A stretch of 41,331 nt of DNA. Origin: JALOPX01 sp041309605 (GTDB lineage Bacteria; Krumholzibacteriota; Krumholzibacteriia; Krumholzibacteriales; Krumholzibacteriaceae). Positions within the stretch are counted from its first letter, which is position 1. Each line of letters starts with the position of its first letter. The DNA is taken from assembly GCA_041309605.1 (NCBI GenBank), contig JBFYZH010000089.1, positions 1-41,331 of the forward strand, written 5' to 3'. A program made the position numbers and the translations under genes. The notes beneath the pieces are model-generated. The model saw nothing but the letters and a program-made list of their open reading frames with translations. It was not told the origin of the DNA and did no database searches. Of the stretch, positions 25,387 through 33,774 are shown piece after piece.

Positions 25387-25770
25387 CCTGTTCTCCCCTC
25401 GCACACCGTGGGAAATGTAACCCTCAGGTGTCACGGTTGTCAATGCCAACACAATCATACCGACGGGAATAATGCGGTTCTCAGGGTTCGGGGAAAGCGA
25501 TCAGGTCTATTTTCTCCCGATGTGCCGACTCCGTTTTTTTCGAAAATCGCGATCCTCCCGGCCCAGTGCACGAACAGCAAAATGCAAAAATGCCTGCTTA
25601 TTCAGCCTGTTCGATTTGCCGGTCAACCATGGAATTTCCCCGGACATTCCAGTCTCCCGAATGCCCTTTCGTTTCCAGGAGTATCCAATCGATCCTCATT
25701 AATCTCCCCCGAGATTCCTTAAGTTGTTGGCCCCTTTGCTGTTTCATCCTCAAGAATAGTCTCGTCGACA
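25387..25770. other. Intergenic region without a supported gene
   Basis: 384 bases between two minus-strand genes. Apart from the promoter at 25414-25443 and a small hairpin (AATCTC-CCCC-GAGATT, 25701-25716) I see no feature. Short open frames here have poor composition and no ribosome binding site. Confidence 0.5.
25414..25443 (-). promoter_or_regulatory. Sigma-70-like promoter for the secreted multi-domain protein
   Basis: Minus strand: perfect -35 TTGACA (25443-25438), 18-base spacer, -10 TACATT (25419-25414). Transcription near 25407, about 20 bases before the ATG. Confidence 0.5.
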
Positions 25771-26958
25771 TTAAAAAGCAGATTGCGTGCCACTTTCACG
25801 GCGTAAAAAAGAGCTCCTGACGCTCTCGAAAAGATCCGTCATCGATCTGGCATTGCTCGCCCAGGATCCGGCCGGACAGTCGATTCCACCCCTGTCCCAG
25901 TTCCTGGCAAGACCCTTTTCCAGAGCGTCCCGCAGACCATCGGCATCTCCGGCCTTGAATAATATTCCCGAGTCCGGTTTCACGATCTCGGGGATTCCCC
26001 CGGTGTCGGAAGCGACGACCGGCACGCCGCAGGCGAGAGCTTCAAGTATCACGTTGGGAGTGCCTTCATGGAAACTGGGAAGGCAGAAAAGATCGCATGC
26101 TCCGTACCACTCGCCGATTTCACCGTGCGCGACGCTTCCATGAAAAAAAACCCTGTCCCCGATCCCGAGGGAAGACGCAATTCTTTCGAGGCTGCCGTGC
26201 ATCGGCCCATCTCCAAGGATATGGAGTTGAAGATCCTCCCGCGCGATGCCGCTGAACGCATGGAGTAGAAGATCGACTCCCTTTACCGGCTTCAGATTCC
26301 CCGCAAAAACGATTATACCTGTCCGCCGGTCAAGACCCAGTTTCAACCGGCATGTCCCCTTGTCCAGCGGGGTAAACAACGAACGGTCAATCCCGTTGTA
26401 TATCACGTGTATCCTTTCGGGATCGGCGCCATGCAGGATAAGAAACTCCCTGAGATCTCCGTTTACGGATACGACCGCGTCGGATCTTCTGATCGCCTCG
26501 AGGATGGACTGCTTTCTGCCCTTATATCCGAAAAAGTCGTTGATATCGCTTCCATGCACGCGCATCACCACGGGCAGTCCCGCTTCGGATGAGAGCTCGA
26601 CAGCCGCGCGGCAATCCGGATACGCCCAGGTGGCGTAGACGAGATCGGGCCGGAAAACCTCAACGGCCTTTCGGAAAACCCCTCCTATCGACAGTTTGTA
26701 AAACCGCCAGTAAAGATCCCTCATCATCTTCGGAGAATAAAAGTAAACGGGATAGTCCACCTTTATACGGTCGAATTCCTCCAGCGGAGCCGGTTTTTTC
26801 CCCTCGAGGGCTTTTCGCAGCACGTGCGGCCACGGGACGGGCGTTATCACATGAATGGCGTGAAGATCGCAGAGGTGGAGGATCTGCTGCCTGTTAAACG
26901 GAGCGAAATCCGGCCTGGTGCTGTCCGGAAAAAGATTCGTCACGCAAAGGATCTTCAT
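25771..26958 (-). CDS. Glycosyltransferase family 4
   Basis: 395 aa, GT-B fold. N-terminal MKILCVTNLFPDSTRPDFAPFNRQQ; donor-side motifs IVFAGNLKPVKGVDLLLHAF, LHILGDGP, and the E-x7-E motif in SFHEGTPNVILEALACGVPVVASDTGG. Cytosolic or membrane-associated retaining transferase that adds a sugar to a lipid-linked intermediate. No Shine-Dalgarno sequence is obvious. Part of the EPS locus; DUF362 lies upstream on the same strand (gap 89). Confidence 0.93.
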   Translation of the reverse strand: MKILCVTNLFPDSTRPDFAPFNRQQILHLCDLHAIHVITPVPWPHVLRKALEGKKPAPLEEFDRIKVDYPVYFYSPKMMRDLYWRFYKLSIGGVFRKAVEVFRPDLVYATWAYPDCRAAVELSSEAGLPVVMRVHGSDINDFFGYKGRKQSILEAIRRSDAVVSVNGDLREFLILHGADPERIHVIYNGIDRSLFTPLDKGTCRLKLGLDRRTGIIVFAGNLKPVKGVDLLLHAFSGIAREDLQLHILGDGPMHGSLERIASSLGIGDRVFFHGSVAHGEIGEWYGACDLFCLPSFHEGTPNVILEALACGVPVVASDTGGIPEIVKPDSGILFKAGDADGLRDALEKGLARNWDRGGIDCPAGSWASNARSMTDLFESVRSSFLRRESGTQSAF

Positions 26959-27047
26959 GGCGCGATAGTACCATCACCGCGCGGCAGCGTCATCAATTAT
27001 CCCGCGCCCGGGGGGGGATATTCATCCCGATCCGGCGATTGCCGCCG

Positions 27048-28010
27048 TCAATTGATTAGCTTGCGAAGGTTTATGACAATCCGCCTGACGGGATAGAAGA
27101 GGCTGTCGTTCATTATAAGCTTCCGGGTTATGAATTCCGAGCGGGACAGAAAATTCAACATTTTTATCGCCCAATCCTCTTTTGCGAATTCGATTTCGAC
27201 CTTTAATCGTTCGAATTCGCCGTCGATACATATCTGATCTTCTTCGATGTTGCCGACACCCTTTTCAGCGGCCAGCCTCACGATCGCCGATGAAAACGGA
27301 TCGAGTCCGATCAGACGCATACCGGTCGCATCGACCGAGACCGGATCGGTTCCGCCGATCACCACGTTGGCATTTATCGGATAGCCGTTTATCGGTCCCC
27401 TCCCCTGCATCCCGACGATACCGTCCATGATCGAAATCCGGGGAGGGACAAGCTTCGCAATCTCCGAGAGCATCTCGCTCATATACTTATGCCAGATAAG
27501 CCTGTCTCTTCTGGGCACGCATCCCCACTGGTTTTTCAGGACTCCGGTAAAAACCGTCGTCGCATGCACCTTGAGCGCCGGCAGCGATATAAAGAAATCG
27601 GTCTCGAGGAAAGTCTTTCCGAAATCCCATTTGCCCACATGAACGCTATCCAGCCACACCTTCTCGTCGCGGCTGAGATTGACGGCCTTGACTCCATATC
27701 TTTTAACAAGGTCGTAGATTCCGTTATTCTCGTAAACCTGTTCGACCGTGTATCTTGCACCGTCAGACTCACATATGGTTATGTCCGAAACATGATTCTT
27801 GAGATATTTGACGACCGATTCTATCAATCCTATGGATGTATTGGCCGTACGGATCATTTCCTTCCGTTCCGTGCACAGATTCGGCTTAAGAAGAACCTTC
27901 ATCCCCGTTCTCAAGCTCTTTTCCGCCCCGCAGAACGAAAACATTTCCGCCACGATATCGTCCAGCGGCATATCCTCAATACTGCGTAGAATCACGGCGC
28001 TTTTGCTCAT
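27048..28010 (-). CDS. DUF362 domain protein
   Basis: 320 aa. LLKPNLCTERKEMIRTANTSIGLIESVVKYL (about 40-70), ITICESDGARYTVEQVYENNG, and SLPALKVHATTVFTGVLKNQWG are typical of DUF362, with GTDPVSVDATGMRLIGLDP near 230. The family is of unknown function, sometimes fused to ferredoxins; here there are no FeS cysteines. GGAGATGAGG precedes the ATG. A strong sigma-54-like promoter (28060-28076) lies about 50-65 bases upstream, and the GT4 gene downstream may be in the same unit. Confidence 0.9.
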   Translation of the reverse strand: MSKSAVILRSIEDMPLDDIVAEMFSFCGAEKSLRTGMKVLLKPNLCTERKEMIRTANTSIGLIESVVKYLKNHVSDITICESDGARYTVEQVYENNGIYDLVKRYGVKAVNLSRDEKVWLDSVHVGKWDFGKTFLETDFFISLPALKVHATTVFTGVLKNQWGCVPRRDRLIWHKYMSEMLSEIAKLVPPRISIMDGIVGMQGRGPINGYPINANVVIGGTDPVSVDATGMRLIGLDPFSSAIVRLAAEKGVGNIEEDQICIDGEFERLKVEIEFAKEDWAIKMLNFLSRSEFITRKLIMNDSLFYPVRRIVINLRKLIN

Positions 28011-28059
28011 CCGGCCTCATCTCCTTGTTTTCTTGTTATCGTGCAATAATCTAAACTAT

Positions 28060-28076
28060 TGCAATACTCCTGCCAA
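28060..28076 (-). promoter_or_regulatory. Sigma-54 promoter for the DUF362 gene
   Basis: Minus strand: TTGGCAGGAGTATTGCA. TTGGCA, G, TTGCA all match the consensus and GG-GC spacing is 10 bases (GG 28074-28073, GC 28062-28061). Transcription near 28049, about 40 bases before the ATG at 28010. This is the best match of the five sites. Confidence 0.7.
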
Positions 28077-28154
28077 CTGATATTTTGCATTTACCGATCC
28101 GGTTCCGGACCGTCCCGAATCGCACATCGAATAGCCATTTTACCAAGTTTTACG

Positions 28155-28184
28155 TTGCCACAAGGGCCGAACTGAGGATAAAAT
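28155..28184 (+). promoter_or_regulatory. Sigma-70-like promoter candidate for the GT2 operon
   Basis: TTGCCA (28155-28160), 18-base spacer, TAAAAT (28179-28184), giving a leader of about 150 bases before the GT2 ATG. A weak GG-N10-GC site (28241-28254) is also present but lacks the TTGG and TTGC context. Confidence 0.35.
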
Positions 28185-28339
28185 GCTTTTCACAGGCTTG
28201 TAACATGATGATAGGTACGATTTTTGTTAGTATCCGCACAGGTAGAATCCGTGCGGAGAACAAGGATATTTCTGCACGATCTCGGGACCCGGGTTGAACG
28301 GATAGAGGGATTTTTTATCGTAAGCCACAGGATTATCAC

Positions 28340-29239
28340 ATGCAGCCTAAAATCAGCGTAATAATTCCAACCTATAATTCAGCCGGGTATCTTCCCCTCG
28401 CGATCGAATCGGTCTTTAACCAGTCATACGGCAACGTCGAGATCATTATCGTCGATGATGGATCGACAGACAATACGCAGGAGATTGTAAAACCTTTCCT
28501 TGAAAGAGTCGCCTATTACCGGAAAGAGAACGGAGGTCCCTCCAGCGCGCGCAACCACGGCATACGGAAAAGCACGGGAGATTACATCGCCTTCCTCGAT
28601 TCGGACGACAGATGGCTGCCTGAAAAACTAGAGCTGCAGTTGAATATATTTATTAAGAACGGCTCCGCCGGACTGGTCGGTTGCGGTATTACCAACCGGG
28701 ATGAGGAGGGAAAGTTCCTGAGCGAAAACAGGATGGCACAGGGTAAGCTGGAATTTTCCACTCGGCTGATCTTCAGCAACATCATAGCCGCGGGATCGAC
28801 ATTGATGATAAGCAGGGATGTGGTGGGCAGGATAGGCCTTTTCGACGAAGAACTTCTGGGAGCCGAAGACTGGGATTACGGATTACGGGTTTTCAAGGAA
28901 TATGACATATATTTCGTGGAAAAGCCGCTTGTCCTGAAGACGGAGAGGGGCGCGGGCCAGAGCGCCTGCGGGAACGGCGACCTGATGCTGAGTTGCGAAT
29001 TGAAATTCCTGGAAAAACACAGGGATTATTTTGAAAGGAACTTCGATTCCGTCAATATACGCAAAGCGTTCGCCAGAAGATATTTCTCGCATACCTACGC
29101 CATGTTGAGATGCGGGGAATTCTTCAAGGCCAGAAAATCCATAACCAGATCGATAAGATATTACCCGATGTATATTTTCAATAGAAAATTCTTACTGTAT
29201 CTTTACAAGTCTTTTTTCAATAAAGTCATATTTGAATAA
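28340..29239 (+). CDS. Glycosyltransferase family 2
   Basis: 299 aa. GT-A fold: ISVIIPTYNSAGYLPLAIESVFNQ at the N terminus, IIVDDGSTDNT, the metal/nucleotide-sugar motif AFLDSDDRW near 87-95 and EDWDYGLRV near 180. AGGA eight bases before the ATG. Inverting transferase using a nucleotide sugar, most likely adding one sugar of the EPS unit. First gene of a three-gene unit with the acyltransferase and flippase. Confidence 0.93.
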   Translation: MQPKISVIIPTYNSAGYLPLAIESVFNQSYGNVEIIIVDDGSTDNTQEIVKPFLERVAYYRKENGGPSSARNHGIRKSTGDYIAFLDSDDRWLPEKLELQLNIFIKNGSAGLVGCGITNRDEEGKFLSENRMAQGKLEFSTRLIFSNIIAAGSTLMISRDVVGRIGLFDEELLGAEDWDYGLRVFKEYDIYFVEKPLVLKTERGAGQSACGNGDLMLSCELKFLEKHRDYFERNFDSVNIRKAFARRYFSHTYAMLRCGEFFKARKSITRSIRYYPMYIFNRKFLLYLYKSFFNKVIFE

Positions 29240-29254
29240 CAGGAGAGAGTTTTC

Positions 29255-29929
29255 ATGATAAAAGAGTTGATCGTAAGAATTCTTCTTTTTATCAGGCCGA
29301 TACTGAACCGTTTGCCGGATACGGATAAATCGAGAAAACTGAAACGCAGGCTCCATCTCGCCGGTCTGATTCGCAAGGGCACATTTTTATCGGAGATCGA
29401 ATACAACGTCGAAACCGCAAGGGACAGGGGCGTGAAGATCGGAAGAAACTGCAGGATAGTCGGAGGGGTTACATTCAACTCGGAACCCTACCTGGTGGAA
29501 CTGGGAGATAATGTCCTGGTGGCGGGCGAAGTCAAGTTCATTACCCATGACGGCGGGATACAGATCTTCTCCGACACCCAGAAGGACCTCCTCGGTAATT
29601 TCGGAAGGATCAAAATCGGGAATAACTGTTTCATAGGCATGAGGGCGATGATACTTCCCAATGTCGAGATAGGGGATAATTGCATAGTCGCCGCCGGCGC
29701 CGTCGTCATGGACAGTTTTCCCGACGATTGCGTCATCATGGGAAATCCGGCAAAGGTGATTTACAAGACAAGCCTGTACAAAACGTTCAAACTCAACGGC
29801 ATGGGAACCGTCAGGGACAGCGAGTATGGATTCCCACATGAGGAATACATGCCGGAAGACCGTAAAAGAGAGTTGATTTTAAAACATACCGAAAACATTC
29901 CCTTCAAGAGAATCAAGACTCGAAAATGA
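29255..29929 (+). CDS. Hexapeptide-repeat (left-handed beta-helix) acyltransferase
   Basis: 224 aa, AGGAGAGAG before the ATG. The hexapeptide repeats run from about 60 to 165 (IGRNCRIVGGVTFN, LGDNVLVAGEVKFITHDGG, IGNNCFIGMRAMILPNVEIGDNCIVAAGAVV) and end with the characteristic MGNPAKVIY. O-acetyltransferase of EPS sugars is the likely role, His of THDGG being the catalytic candidate. Its last four bases overlap the flippase start (ATGA), showing coupling. Confidence 0.92.
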   Translation: MIKELIVRILLFIRPILNRLPDTDKSRKLKRRLHLAGLIRKGTFLSEIEYNVETARDRGVKIGRNCRIVGGVTFNSEPYLVELGDNVLVAGEVKFITHDGGIQIFSDTQKDLLGNFGRIKIGNNCFIGMRAMILPNVEIGDNCIVAAGAVVMDSFPDDCVIMGNPAKVIYKTSLYKTFKLNGMGTVRDSEYGFPHEEYMPEDRKRELILKHTENIPFKRIKTRK

Positions 29930-31464
29930 AAATCGTCAAAAACATTTTTCACTCGGCGATGACATCGTGGCTGAACTTCGCGGTAACGATTATCACCGGC
30001 CTGTTGATGGTCCCGCTGATGATCCGCTATCTCGGCGACAGCCTGTACGGGGTCTGGATATTCCTCAATTCCATATTCATGTACCTTAATATCATGCACT
30101 TCGGAATGGGATCCTCGATAGTAAAGTATGTATCTGAAGCCAAAGGCAGGAATGACAATGAAGAACAGAACAACGTCGTCAACGTAATCTTTTTCTCCTA
30201 TACCTGGATCGCGGTGACCATCTTCTTCGTCTTCCTCTTCCTGGTCCTCCTGGCGCCCGGATTGTTCTCCCGTGAAGATATCCGAACCATGGACCTCCAG
30301 ATTATTTCAATAATACTGGTTTTCAATCTCTGCGTGTCCCTGCCTCTGAGCAGTTTCGGAGGCGTAATTATGGGCTATCAGAGATTCGATATAGTCAACC
30401 TTATCAACACCGTGAATACGCTTGCAAGGTTTCTGCTGATATGGATCTTTCTCAGGAAGGGGGCGGGGGTAATCACCATCGCCGCAATCACCCTGATCAG
30501 CTCCCTTTCAGAGGGGCTGCTCACATATATTTATTCGAAGAAACTTTTCCCGGCATTCCGTTTCGCTTACAGATACCTGACCAGAGACAACCTGAGAAAG
30601 ATCCTGGCCTTCAGCGGTTTCAGCTTTATAAGCAACATCATGGATAATCTCATATACCAGACCGATTATATAGTCATAGGAATATTCAGCACCTCGTCCG
30701 ATGTGGTCAATTTCTCGATACCGAACAGGTTCGTGCAGTATTTCAGAACTATCGCCCTCCAGTTCTTCAATGTCCTCATCCCCACCGTAAGCGAACTGGA
30801 GGCGAGAAATGAAACTGAAAAGATCAGGGAAATCACCGTTCAAAGCATAAAATACTCATACGTCTTCTGTTTTCTGATCGGCACGATTCTTCTCTTTTTC
30901 GGCGATGAAATGACCGAGATCTGGGTGGGCGGAAAATATGTGTGGACTATCGGCATCCTCATCGCGCTGACGATCTCCCACATCGTCACCATCCCTCTGA
31001 ATATTTACCGCATCGTTCTCTGGGGACTGGCGAAGATCAAGGTACCCACCATTCTGACTACGCTGGAAGGCCTCACGAATGTTATTCTCAGCGTAATATT
31101 GATAAAATCGATGGGAATAATGGGCGTGGCGCTCGGCACCGCCATAGCCCAGATCGTTTTCAAGGGCATCGTGCTTCCCATCTATTCCGTCCGTCAATTG
31201 AGAATCGAGATTGACGGACAAATAATGAATATTGTTTTCCGCCTGATTATTGTCGCCGCGGCCGGAGGCGCGCTGAATTATCTCTACTCGATAATCCATC
31301 CCCTGAACGGTCTGTATCTGTTCACCGCCGCAGGGATCGTTCTGAATATCGCCGTTTATTCGGCTATGACATACACCGTGCTCCTGAACCGGGCTGAAAA
31401 AGAGAAATTTCATTCCATTTTAAGGAATAGACTGAAAACAGGTCGAAGAGCCGGTCAGCGGTAG
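29926..31464 (+). CDS. Wzx-type oligosaccharide flippase
   Basis: 512 aa with about 12-14 membrane helices (MOP/PST superfamily). N-terminal GLLMVPLMIRYLGDSLYGVWIFLNS is typical of polysaccharide flippases; GVALGTAIAQIVFKGIVLPI lies near the C terminus. It moves the lipid-linked repeat unit across the inner membrane for the O-antigen-ligase-like enzyme to use. Overlaps the acyltransferase stop. The downstream gene is on the other strand with 16 bases between stops. Confidence 0.94.
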   Translation: MKIVKNIFHSAMTSWLNFAVTIITGLLMVPLMIRYLGDSLYGVWIFLNSIFMYLNIMHFGMGSSIVKYVSEAKGRNDNEEQNNVVNVIFFSYTWIAVTIFFVFLFLVLLAPGLFSREDIRTMDLQIISIILVFNLCVSLPLSSFGGVIMGYQRFDIVNLINTVNTLARFLLIWIFLRKGAGVITIAAITLISSLSEGLLTYIYSKKLFPAFRFAYRYLTRDNLRKILAFSGFSFISNIMDNLIYQTDYIVIGIFSTSSDVVNFSIPNRFVQYFRTIALQFFNVLIPTVSELEARNETEKIREITVQSIKYSYVFCFLIGTILLFFGDEMTEIWVGGKYVWTIGILIALTISHIVTIPLNIYRIVLWGLAKIKVPTILTTLEGLTNVILSVILIKSMGIMGVALGTAIAQIVFKGIVLPIYSVRQLRIEIDGQIMNIVFRLIIVAAAGGALNYLYSIIHPLNGLYLFTAAGIVLNIAVYSAMTYTVLLNRAEKEKFHSILRNRLKTGRRAGQR

Positions 31465-31480
31465 AATAGCCCGGCGGTCA

Positions 31481-32569
31481 CTAGCGCCATTTGCGGGTTT
31501 TCAGGCAGTAGTCGATGACCTCTCCGGTGAAACCTCCGAAAAACGGCCTTCCCGCGTATTGAGCGAATCTTATCGTCTGGCCGAGCAGATTTATCTCGAT
31601 CACCCTCCAGTCGCCCTTGTCATCAAGACACATATCAAGGCTCACAATCCGCGCCATGAAAACATCCGAAGCTATCCTGACGGCCAGAGCTTTCATTTCC
31701 TTAAACCCGGGTATGACCCCGGCATCGGCGAAAAGTAGGCCGGTGTCCGGATGGGAACTGAATTTACCGCCATATTTATCCACGGCATAATCGTTAAGGC
31801 TGCCGTTTTCGTTAATGAAAGTCACAATCCCTCCGGCCGTTTCGTTATCCAGCGAACCTCCCTTTCCCATTCTCAGGGCGACGTTGAGGATATTGATCTC
31901 GTTCGTGACGACGGAACGATAGAGACATACGCGCAGGGTATTCAGGCCGTTCCGGTTGAACCTGTCGAAGAATTCGTTCTGGGCGATGCGTTCCTGAACG
32001 ACGAAGTTTTTCATCATGCCTACAAGCCCGCGCAGTTCCCCGCTGTCACGGGGGAAATGGACATTGGCTCCGCCGAACGAATCTATATTCGGTTTTATCA
32101 CGACCGGGTAATCGATTTTCTCCAGTATTCCATCGATCTGCGACTCGCCGACCTTCGAGTAATCCGAATCGAAGTAATTTCCGTCTATCCCGTGCAGAAA
32201 AACGTGGGGGAATATGTTCCCGCCATACCATCGGTTGTAGACGCTTTTATGCGCCATGAATCCTATTTCGCTCCGGCCGTTGAGGCACGGTTCGATTTCC
32301 GACGTGTATATCTCCTCCGGAATGATCTCGACCTCGACCCTGCCGGAAATGTTGCAGCAGACTCTCAGAGTATCCAGATTGATCCGCGGACTGAGACCGC
32401 GCCAGAGTTTCACATGCGCCGATTCGACCTCACGATCGCACTTATTCCCGTACTCGGGGTGCAGCTCGAAGATTTTATCGAATCTTTTTCTCCAGTCCTT
32501 ACGAGTAAGGTACCTGATTCTTCCGTGCAACAGATCCGCCTTGAGCCGCGATCCGAATCCATCCGTCAT
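31481..32569 (-). CDS. ATP-grasp, sugar-transfer-associated enzyme
   Basis: 362 aa. ATP-grasp fold: DYPVVIKPNIDSFGGANV (Lys and Gly loop), VVQERIAQNEFFDRFN, then LRVCLYRSVVTNEINILNVALRMGKGGSLDN and WRVIEINLLGQT with the metal-binding E-x-N. This matches the ATP-grasp group found next to glycosyltransferases in polysaccharide loci. It probably joins a carboxylate to an amine, for example an amino acid on a sugar. GGGAG five bases before the ATG; 68 bases after the GT4 gene on the same strand. Confidence 0.88.
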   Translation of the reverse strand: MTDGFGSRLKADLLHGRIRYLTRKDWRKRFDKIFELHPEYGNKCDREVESAHVKLWRGLSPRINLDTLRVCCNISGRVEVEIIPEEIYTSEIEPCLNGRSEIGFMAHKSVYNRWYGGNIFPHVFLHGIDGNYFDSDYSKVGESQIDGILEKIDYPVVIKPNIDSFGGANVHFPRDSGELRGLVGMMKNFVVQERIAQNEFFDRFNRNGLNTLRVCLYRSVVTNEINILNVALRMGKGGSLDNETAGGIVTFINENGSLNDYAVDKYGGKFSSHPDTGLLFADAGVIPGFKEMKALAVRIASDVFMARIVSLDMCLDDKGDWRVIEINLLGQTIRFAQYAGRPFFGGFTGEVIDYCLKTRKWR

Positions 32570-32637
32570 TTCAACTCCCTGGCAATGTTCGGGCCCTTCC
32601 AGTCAAACCTTCATATTAATGAATACCGCCGTTCGAT

Positions 32638-33756
32638 TCAACCTTTCGCCTTTTTACCCTCAACGATCCCGGCATAGATCGACTCGTACCTGGAAGTCAT
32701 ATTGACCAGCGAAAACTCGACGAGAGCCATAACCCGCGCTTTTTCAGCCATTCGCAGGAATATGGACCGGTCCCCGATAAATCTCTTCATTTCCACCGAC
32801 ATGGTTTCCGAGTCGCCCACATCGACGAATGTTCCGGTCTCGCCGCCGGTAATTATCTCCGGCGTACCGCCCACCGGGGTCGTGATTACAGGAATCCCGG
32901 CGGCGATCGCTTCCAGTATCGTCAGCGAGAGCCCTTCTTCCGTCGACGGCTGAAGAAAGACGTCCATCGCAGCCAGATATTCCTCCACCCTGTCGGTAAA
33001 TCCCGTGATAATCACCTTTTCGCCTATTGATAATTCTTCCGCGAGCCGTTCGATATTTCCCCGTTCGGGACCGTCGCCGACTATAAGGAAAAGGCATCTG
33101 CCGTCATTCTTTGAGACTTCGGCGAATGCCCTGAGCATCGTCGCGTGATCCTTGACCGGATCCAGTCTCGAAACCGATCCGAAGACTATGCTTCCGGGCG
33201 GAATGCCGATCGATTTTCTCGCCTCGCCCCTGTCGGAACGTCCGTAGGCGCTGAAATCTATCCCGTTGTGTACGACCGTGATCTTACTGGGATCGAGTCC
33301 GGTTTTCCGGACGAACACTTCGCCCGTATCCCTTGAAACGACGGCCGTCCTGCTGCTCAGCCCGTAGATTATTTTCGCCATGGAGGGTATTCCTTTGAAC
33401 GAGGGGATCTCCCGCCCGTGCTTGGTGTGGATCACCGGAAGACCGAGCGATCGCGCCGCCAGTCCTCCGTGAATATGAGCTACCAGGTTATGGGTATGCA
33501 CTATATCGGGACGGTTCCGGGAAAGGATCGCCCGGGTCCGGCTGATGCCGGAAAGGTACTTTACGCCGCGCAACCCGGCGACTTCGCATCGTATCCCGGC
33601 CTCACGAATGAATCTCTCAAGGGGTCCGAGCCCGACCATACAGACAATCGAAGGGTCGATCCCGTTCGATTTCTTCTGAAGACAAGCAAGATCTACGACG
33701 AGTTTTTCGGCGCCTCCGACTTCAAGACTTCTCAGAATATGCGTGACTTTGATCAT
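32638..33756 (-). CDS. Glycosyltransferase family 4 (PEP-CTERM/EpsH-like type)
   Basis: 372 aa, GT-B fold. ILRSLEVGGAEKLVVDL at the N terminus, HTHNLVAHIHGGLAARSLGLPVIHTKHGRE, FGSVSRLDPVKDHATMLRAF, and E-x7-E in STEEGLSLTILEAIAAGIPVITTPVGG. The N-terminal pattern resembles the sugar transferases of exosortase-A systems; that narrower call is inference. 18 bases after the heparinase-like gene, before ATP-grasp. Confidence 0.92.
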   Translation of the reverse strand: MIKVTHILRSLEVGGAEKLVVDLACLQKKSNGIDPSIVCMVGLGPLERFIREAGIRCEVAGLRGVKYLSGISRTRAILSRNRPDIVHTHNLVAHIHGGLAARSLGLPVIHTKHGREIPSFKGIPSMAKIIYGLSSRTAVVSRDTGEVFVRKTGLDPSKITVVHNGIDFSAYGRSDRGEARKSIGIPPGSIVFGSVSRLDPVKDHATMLRAFAEVSKNDGRCLFLIVGDGPERGNIERLAEELSIGEKVIITGFTDRVEEYLAAMDVFLQPSTEEGLSLTILEAIAAGIPVITTPVGGTPEIITGGETGTFVDVGDSETMSVEMKRFIGDRSIFLRMAEKARVMALVEFSLVNMTSRYESIYAGIVEGKKAKG

Positions 33757-33774
33757 TCTTCGAAAACGGTAAAA

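Larger units (their letters stand above)
28011..28339. other. Divergent intergenic region (DUF362 minus, GT2 plus)
   Basis: 329 bases. It holds the sigma-54 site for DUF362 and the possible sigma-70 site for GT2. A 70-codon plus-strand frame at 28085-28297 has no ribosome binding site and overlaps the promoters, so it is not called. Confidence 0.5.

Noticed and set aside
28241..28254. GG-N10-GC spacing before GT2
   Set aside because: Lacks the TTGG and TTGC context, so it is no better than chance in GC-rich DNA.
28085..28297. 70-codon plus-strand frame before GT2
   Set aside because: Overlaps predicted promoters, no ribosome binding site, unremarkable sequence.
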